This document shows, piece after piece, positions 5,646 to 9,892 of a stretch of DNA of 9,892 bases (position 1 is its first letter; every line of letters starts with the position of its first letter). Made by a program: the position numbers and the translations under genes. Under the pieces are notes generated by a model. It was given only the letters and a program-made list of their open reading frames with translations. It was not told the origin of the DNA and searched no databases. Origin of the DNA: Flavobacteriia bacterium (lineage in GTDB: Bacteria > Bacteroidota > Bacteroidia > Flavobacteriales > Flavobacteriaceae); assembly GCA_030626085.1 (NCBI GenBank), contig DAOUPQ010000063.1:1-9892 (forward strand), read 5' to 3'.

Positions 5646-6978
5646 GAAAATCATCACATTTTTATTCACTTTTATATGTTTTGTTGTTATTATTAATACT
5701 ACACGATCTTGTTCAAAAAGTAATGAAAATATACCTTCTGAAAAGCTTTCTGATAATGAATTATTAGATCTGGTTCAGAAAAATACATTTAAATATTTTT
5801 GGGATTTTGCGCATACAAAAAGTGGTATGGCATTAGAAAGATCAAATACAGAAGCCTATAATGGAGAAGCTCCAAATATCGTAACTTCTGGAGGAAGTGG
5901 TTTTGGTGTAATGGCGATAATTGTGGGTGTTGAAAGAAATTTTATTTCTAGAGAGCAAGCCGTAGAGCGACTTCATAAAATAACAGACTTTCTATTGAAC
6001 GGTGATCGGTTTCATGGAGCTTTTCCACATTGGTATAATGGAAATACCGGTAAAGTAAGACCATTTTTTACAGAAGATAATGGAGGTGATATCGTTGAAA
6101 CTTCATTTATGATCCAGGGATTGTTAACTGTACGCCAATATTTTGACAAAAATGATATTTATGAAAATTCACTAAGAGAAAAAATAAATAGGCTTTGGAA
6201 TGAAGTGGAATGGAATTGGTACACAAATGGAAAAGATGTTTTAACATGGCATTGGTCACCAAATTATGGATGGCAGATCAATCATGAAATTAAGGGTTAT
6301 AATGAGGCTTTGATCACATATGTATTAGCTTGTTCTTCAAAAACTCATCCGATTAAAGAAGTTGCTTACTATAAAGGATGGACTTCAGGTAACAATTTTA
6401 CAAATGGAAATATTTATTATCAAAAATGGAATTTACCTCTAGGTCAAAATTATGGTGGTCCTCTTTTTTTTACTCATTATTCATTTTTAGGTTTAGACCC
6501 AAATGGATTAAAAGATAATTATGCTGATTATTGGGAACAAAATGTTAATCATACATTGATCAATAGAGAGTATTGTATAAATAACCCTAAAAGTTATGTG
6601 GGTTATGGTAAAAACTGCTGGGGATTAACTGCCAGCGATAACCATAAAGGTTATTCAGCTCATAGCCCAACAAATGATCTGGGAGTTATCTCTCCTACTG
6701 CTGCTCTATCCTCGTTTCCTTATACACCCGAGTTTTCAATGGAAGCTTTACGCCATTTTTATTTTGATTTTGACGGAAAACTATGGGGAGAATATGGTTT
6801 TTATGATGCTTTTAATGAAAGTAAAAATTGGTATTCAAATAATTATTTAGCAATCGATCAGGGTCCGATAATTATTATGATTGAAAATTATCGTACAGGT
6901 CTTTTATGGAATTTATTTATGTCGTGCCCTGAAGTGAAAGAAGGATTATCTAAACTCAACTTCACGAGTCATCATTAA
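5644..6978 (+). CDS. Glycoamylase-like lipoprotein, GH144 family (probable beta-1,2-glucanase)
   Basis: The 444-residue protein from ATG 5644 starts with a hydrophobic signal and C23 in TTRSC, a weak lipobox, so surface or periplasmic anchoring is likely. The rest fits the glycoamylase-like family (Pfam PF10091), an (alpha/alpha)6 barrel. Its characterised Bacteroidota members (Chitinophaga CpSGL, Parabacteroides BDI_3064) are GH144 enzymes that cleave beta-1,2-glucan. Visible landmarks are TFKYFWDF (48-55), GGSGFGVMAI (83-92), FHGAFPHW (123-130), DNGGDIVETSF (145-155), WHWSPNYGWQINHEIKGYNE (202-221), FFTHYSFLGLDP (275-286), and WGLTASD (326-332). D145, D149, E152 and E221 keep the spacing of the acidic residues I recall from CpSGL (135, 139, 142, 211), which supports the substrate call. 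A longer frame from TTG at 5602 is less likely because it puts 14 residues ahead of the signal. No SusC/SusD transporter is in view. Confidence 0.87.
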   Translation: MKIITFLFTFICFVVIINTTRSCSKSNENIPSEKLSDNELLDLVQKNTFKYFWDFAHTKSGMALERSNTEAYNGEAPNIVTSGGSGFGVMAIIVGVERNFISREQAVERLHKITDFLLNGDRFHGAFPHWYNGNTGKVRPFFTEDNGGDIVETSFMIQGLLTVRQYFDKNDIYENSLREKINRLWNEVEWNWYTNGKDVLTWHWSPNYGWQINHEIKGYNEALITYVLACSSKTHPIKEVAYYKGWTSGNNFTNGNIYYQKWNLPLGQNYGGPLFFTHYSFLGLDPNGLKDNYADYWEQNVNHTLINREYCINNPKSYVGYGKNCWGLTASDNHKGYSAHSPTNDLGVISPTAALSSFPYTPEFSMEALRHFYFDFDGKLWGEYGFYDAFNESKNWYSNNYLAIDQGPIIIMIENYRTGLLWNLFMSCPEVKEGLSKLNFTSHH

Positions 6979-7010
6979 AACAGATATTTGAATATTAGCA
7001 CCGTTTATCA

Positions 7011-7979
7011 ATGATTATTGAAAATTCAACTTATAAGCCATCTTATATTTTTAAAAATAGACATTTTAATACGGTTTACCGAAACTTATTTCATCAGATT
7101 GCTGTAAAATTCCAAAGAAAAAGAATTGAAACTAATGATGGTGATTTTTTAGATCTAGACTTTTCAACAACAAATTCTAAAAAAATTACTATTATTATTC
7201 ACGGTCTCGAAGGCAGCTCATCTTCAAGCTATGTAAAATCATTAACAACAGTATTAAATTTAAATAATTTTGATGTAATAGCCTTGAATTTAAGAGGTTG
7301 TAGCGGTGAACCTAACCGTTTATTGAGTTCATATCACAGTGGGAAAACAGATGACCTTGGAGCTGTACTTTCTCATTTAGATGATCAAACTAATTATGAC
7401 TCGTATTATATTGTTGGATTTAGCCTTGGCGGAAATCAAATACTAAAATATTTAGGCGAAAATGGTCATCAAACTAACTCAAAGATCAGATCTGCTGTTG
7501 CAATATCTGTTCCATGTGATCTAAAAGGTTCTTCAGGAATTTTAGACAAATTTGAGAATCAGATTTATATGCGTCGATTTATAAGATCATTAAAACAAAA
7601 AGCATTTATTAAATCTCAACATTTTCCAAATTCATTTTTAAATAAAGATAAAATTGATAAGGTAAAGAATTTATATGATTTTGATAATTTATACACTGCA
7701 CCGGCTCATGGTTTTAAAGATGCTTATGACTATTGGGAAAAGAGTAGCAGTAAACAATTCATAACAAATATTAAAATTCCATCCTTATTAATAACTGCAG
7801 TTGATGATCCCTTTTTATCAAAATCCTGCTATCCGGTAAAAGAAGCTTCTGAAAATTCAAATTTTTATTTAGAGATTCCTAAATATGGTGGCCATGTTGG
7901 TTTTAATTCAAATTTTTCAAGAATAAATGGCCTATGGTTAGAAAATCGAATCGTACAATTTCTTGATAATCTAATTTAA
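7011..7979 (+). CDS. Alpha/beta hydrolase, YheT/EMB8 family
   Basis: A 322-residue cytoplasmic protein without a signal peptide. It belongs to the YheT-type alpha/beta hydrolases (COG0429), presumed esterases whose natural substrates are not established. The fold's landmarks are in order: oxyanion-region HGLEGSSSSSY (64-74), NLRGCSGEPN (93-102), YHSGKTDD (108-115), the nucleophile elbow GFSLGGN (136-142) with S138, the acid in TAVDDPF (262-268, D265 or D266), and H295 in GGHVGF. The catalytic triad is therefore complete. The ATG at 7011 is well placed ahead of the conserved YKPSYIFKNRHFNTVY opening. The gene follows the glucanase by 32 bases with no terminator between, so co-transcription is plausible, but the two families are not known to work together. 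Confidence 0.9.
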   Translation: MIIENSTYKPSYIFKNRHFNTVYRNLFHQIAVKFQRKRIETNDGDFLDLDFSTTNSKKITIIIHGLEGSSSSSYVKSLTTVLNLNNFDVIALNLRGCSGEPNRLLSSYHSGKTDDLGAVLSHLDDQTNYDSYYIVGFSLGGNQILKYLGENGHQTNSKIRSAVAISVPCDLKGSSGILDKFENQIYMRRFIRSLKQKAFIKSQHFPNSFLNKDKIDKVKNLYDFDNLYTAPAHGFKDAYDYWEKSSSKQFITNIKIPSLLITAVDDPFLSKSCYPVKEASENSNFYLEIPKYGGHVGFNSNFSRINGLWLENRIVQFLDNLI

Positions 7980-8137
7980 TAGTATTTATTATTTATAAGT
8001 GTCTAATTATCATGTAATTGATACTTTACTGCTTTAGGAAAAACAAGTAATTAATATATTATTTTTAAAATTGATTTACCAAAAACTCTTTTTGATTAAA
8101 TTACCATTTCATCAATTTATAAGTAAATCTGTTTAAG

Positions 8138-8145
8138 TATATTTG
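8138..8145 (+). promoter_or_regulatory. Promoter -7 box for the PorV/PorQ-family gene
   Basis: TATATTTG matches TAnnTTTG. The -33 region is poor (TTTA at 8116-8119, 18 bases upstream). If this is the promoter, transcription starts near 8150. The upstream TTG at 8143 would then not be in the mRNA, which favours a start at 8161 or 8167. The 160 bases from 7980 hold no other feature that I can recognise. Confidence 0.45.
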
Positions 8146-8160
8146 TACAAAATCAAGCAA

Positions 8161-9234
8161 TTGAAATTGAAAATAAATATCATTTTATTTCTTCTTTTTA
8201 CCCAAATAACTATTGGACAAGCTTTGCGTAGTTTTTCTAACGAATTTTTAAATATTGGCGTTGATGCTGCAGCATTTGGCATGGGTAAAGCTGTAATTGC
8301 ATCGAGTAATGATGTCAATGCTATTTATTGGAATCCGGCAGGTTTAGTTCATATTGATGATTATCAAGGTGCTTTAATGCACGCTGAATATTTTCAGGGA
8401 ATTGGTAAATATGATTATGCAAGTTTTGCAAAACCCATTAACGAAGAAAGTGCTTTTGCAATTTCATTGATTCGATTTGGAGTTGATGATATATTAAATA
8501 CAACTGAATTAATCGATAGTCAAGGCAATATAAATTATGATAATATCAGTTTATTTTCAGCTGTTGATTATGCTTTTACAATTGGTTATGCAAAAAAATT
8601 ACCTATTAGGGGTTTCGATATTGGGTTTAATGGAAAAATTGTACACAGGCAAATTGGTGATTTTGCTGCTTCCTGGGGTTTTGGTTTAGATGCTGCCATG
8701 CAATATCAAACGGAAAGTGAATGGAAATTTGGTTTAATGATGAGAGATATTACAACAACATTCAATGCATGGAGTATTGATCAGGGTGAATACGATAAAA
8801 TAAAAAATGCCATACCCGGAGAAAATAATGAAAAACCGGAAGCCCTAGAATTGACCAAACCAAAAGTACAGTTTGGTGTCGCAAAATCATTTGTAGTATA
8901 TAGAGATTTTAATATTCTTACAGAAATAGACTTAAATATGCGTTTTTCGGAGACTAATGATCTAATATCTACTTCATTTTTAAGTATTGATCCTGCAATA
9001 GGGTTTCAAATTGACTATTTAAAAATGGTTTTTTTAAGGGGTGGCATTAATAATTTTCAGCAATTTACAGAATATGACGAAAGCAATTCAATTTCAATTG
9101 AACCAAATTTTGGTGTAGGTTTTAGATATAAAGGTGTTCAGGTTGATTATGCACTGGCAAATATTGGTGGAGCAAATGGAACTTTATTTTCAAATATATT
9201 TTCAGTAAAAGTTGATCTAAGCTATTTTAGATAA
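8161..9234 (+). CDS. PorV/PorQ-family outer-membrane protein (type IX secretion related)
   Basis: PorV and PorQ are beta-barrels of the FadL/OmpP1 type. In the type IX secretion system, PorV binds cargo after export and brings it to the surface attachment complex with PorU and PorZ. This 357-residue protein has a signal peptide (MKLKINIILFLLFTQITIG, cut before Q20). It then shows the family's N-terminal hallmark: EFLNIGVDAAAFGMGKAVIA (28-47) followed by NAIYWNPAGL (53-62). The remainder alternates short amphipathic strands, with RGGINNFQQF and GFRYKGVQVDYALA near the end and a last strand reaching SVKVDLSYFR. It looks more like the PorV2-type paralogues than a core PorV; with no other T9SS gene here, a role in secretion is inferred from family only. 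The start is uncertain: TTG at 8161 is preferred, with TTG at 8167 and 8143 as alternatives. Confidence 0.82.
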   Translation: MKLKINIILFLLFTQITIGQALRSFSNEFLNIGVDAAAFGMGKAVIASSNDVNAIYWNPAGLVHIDDYQGALMHAEYFQGIGKYDYASFAKPINEESAFAISLIRFGVDDILNTTELIDSQGNINYDNISLFSAVDYAFTIGYAKKLPIRGFDIGFNGKIVHRQIGDFAASWGFGLDAAMQYQTESEWKFGLMMRDITTTFNAWSIDQGEYDKIKNAIPGENNEKPEALELTKPKVQFGVAKSFVVYRDFNILTEIDLNMRFSETNDLISTSFLSIDPAIGFQIDYLKMVFLRGGINNFQQFTEYDESNSISIEPNFGVGFRYKGVQVDYALANIGGANGTLFSNIFSVKVDLSYFR

Positions 9235-9245
9235 AATAATTGAAT

Positions 9246-9366
9246 AAAAGATCTATGTGATCTGTGTGAAAATATAGATTTATGCTGATATCGTTGAATG
9301 ATAAAATAACAACTTATTAATTGAAAGATCCGCATGATATGCTAGAAAAAAAACCTTGCAGATATC
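9246..9366. repeat. Degenerate two-copy intergenic repeat
   Basis: Two similar modules follow each other about 74-77 bp apart. The first half-modules are AAAAGATCTATGTGATCTGT (from 9246) and GAAAGATCCGCATGATATGC (from 9323); the second are TGCTGATATC (9283-9292) and TGCAGATATC (9357-9366). Inside the first, ATCTATGTG and ATCTGTGTG form a short tandem. This resembles decayed intergenic repeats of the GATCTGCGTGATC type that I recall from Bacteroidota genomes. No gene or promoter was recognised in 9235-9396. Confidence 0.45.
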
Positions 9367-9396
9367 AAAAAATAAATAAAATAAAAAATCAAAACG

Positions 9397-9892
9397 TTGA
9401 AAAAATTATTATTACTATTACTGTTTCCATTTATTATAAATGCACAAGCAATTAAACTCTCTCCTAAAGCGGAGATCACGGTGATTACATGTGGCTCAGG
9501 TGAAGAATTATATTCAACATTTGGCCATAGTGCCTTTAGAGTCCATGATATCAATAATAAATTAGATCGGGTTTATAACTTTGGTACTTTTAATTTTAAA
9601 ACTGAGAATTTTTATTTAAAATTTACTCAGGGAAAACTTCTGTACGAATTGAGAGCCTATAGTTTTGCGAATTTTTTACGGACATATCATTATGAAAATA
9701 GATGGGTAGATGGACAAGTTTTAGATCTAACAGAAAAGGAAAAACAAACCGTTTATGAATTTTTAGAGAATAATACCAAGCCTGAGAACAGAGCTTATAA
9801 ATACGACTTTTTTTATGATAATTGTTCTACCAGAATTTACGATGTCCTAGAAAATACATTAAATAATAAGATAATTTTTGATAATAATTTTG
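9397..9892 (+). CDS. DUF4105 / Lnb N-terminal domain protein (partial, 3' end off the window)
   Basis: The first 165 residues are visible. A signal peptide (MKKLLLLLLFPFIINA, cut at about residue 16) is followed by the DUF4105 domain (Pfam PF13387). Landmarks are ITVITCGSGEELYSTFGHSA (27-46), YNFGTFNF (60-67), and YDFFYDNCSTRIYD (136-149). H44 of FGHS and C143 of DNCST are the conserved His/Cys that would form a cysteine-type active centre. As I recall, this domain has recently been tied to Lnb, the lipoprotein N-acyltransferase of Bacteroides, which adds the third acyl chain to lipoproteins. Full Lnb also has C-terminal membrane helices, which would lie beyond the window, so that function is not proven here. 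The start is TTG at 9397: an in-frame TAA is at 9382-9384 and no ATG lies between it and the signal peptide. Confidence 0.85.
   Translation, partial: MKKLLLLLLFPFIINAQAIKLSPKAEITVITCGSGEELYSTFGHSAFRVHDINNKLDRVYNFGTFNFKTENFYLKFTQGKLLYELRAYSFANFLRTYHYENRWVDGQVLDLTEKEKQTVYEFLENNTKPENRAYKYDFFYDNCSTRIYDVLENTLNNKIIFDNNF

Noticed and set aside
8052..8061. Palindrome TAATATATTA in the gap before the PorV/PorQ-family gene
   Set aside because: A 10-bp AT-only palindrome is expected often in such AT-rich intergenic DNA and has no further support.
8143..8160. TTG at 8143 as the start of the PorV/PorQ-family gene
   Set aside because: This TTG is part of the -7 promoter box TATATTTG, so it would probably not be transcribed.
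8133..8318. Minus-strand 61-codon frame at the start of the PorV/PorQ-family gene
   Set aside because: It is antisense to the signal peptide and conserved N-terminal motif of the real gene and crosses its promoter.
9342..9554. Minus-strand 70-codon frame opposite the DUF4105 gene start
   Set aside because: The plus-strand frame has a signal peptide and family motifs, so this is its shadow.

Overview
The window comes from an AT-rich member of the Bacteroidota, most likely a flavobacterium. Three things point there. The promoters match the Bacteroidota sigma-A pattern (-7 box TAnnTTTG, -33 TTTG). Lipoproteins and outer-membrane proteins are prominent, with an outer-membrane protein of the PorV/PorQ (type IX secretion) family and a protein of the DUF4105/Lnb family. 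Several genes start with TTG and lack a strong Shine-Dalgarno sequence. No transposase, integrase, CRISPR array or phage gene was found.

Layout. Positions 1-140 (minus) hold the start of an ECF-type sigma factor gene. It diverges from uvrA (422-3199, plus), and the gap between them carries a promoter for each direction. uvrA converges on a gene for a secreted TPR-like protein (3211-3912, minus). The two coding regions are 11 bases apart and share a bidirectional hairpin terminator that reaches into the TPR gene. A lipid-anchored di-haem cytochrome c peroxidase follows (4067-5104, plus), diverging from the TPR gene.

The stretch 5105-5643 is mostly non-coding and is the most structured part of the window. 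A minus-strand tRNA-His (5377-5451) has a good promoter upstream and a hairpin terminator downstream. A 95-bp segment made of the tRNA 3' end, its flank and its terminator occurs a second time 171 bp further on, with a single mismatch. The tRNA acceptor stem has two apparent U-U mismatches. A possible 28-residue membrane peptide lies just upstream of the tRNA, and a perfect 13-bp hairpin covers the likely start codon of the next gene.

The right part reads on the plus strand. It holds a lipoprotein of the glycoamylase-like/GH144 family (5644-6978, probable beta-1,2-glucanase), a YheT-type alpha/beta hydrolase 32 bases later (7011-7979), a PorV/PorQ-family outer-membrane protein (about 8161-9234), and the 5' part of a DUF4105/Lnb-family gene (9397 to the window end). 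Before that last gene is a degenerate two-copy repeat.

Most of the proteins after uvrA act in the cell envelope: a surface or periplasmic glucanase, a lipoprotein peroxidase, an outer-membrane secretion-related protein and a probable lipoprotein-modifying enzyme. They do not form an obvious single pathway or a new defence or biosynthetic system. The unusual material is in the non-coding structure around the tRNA and the glucanase start.
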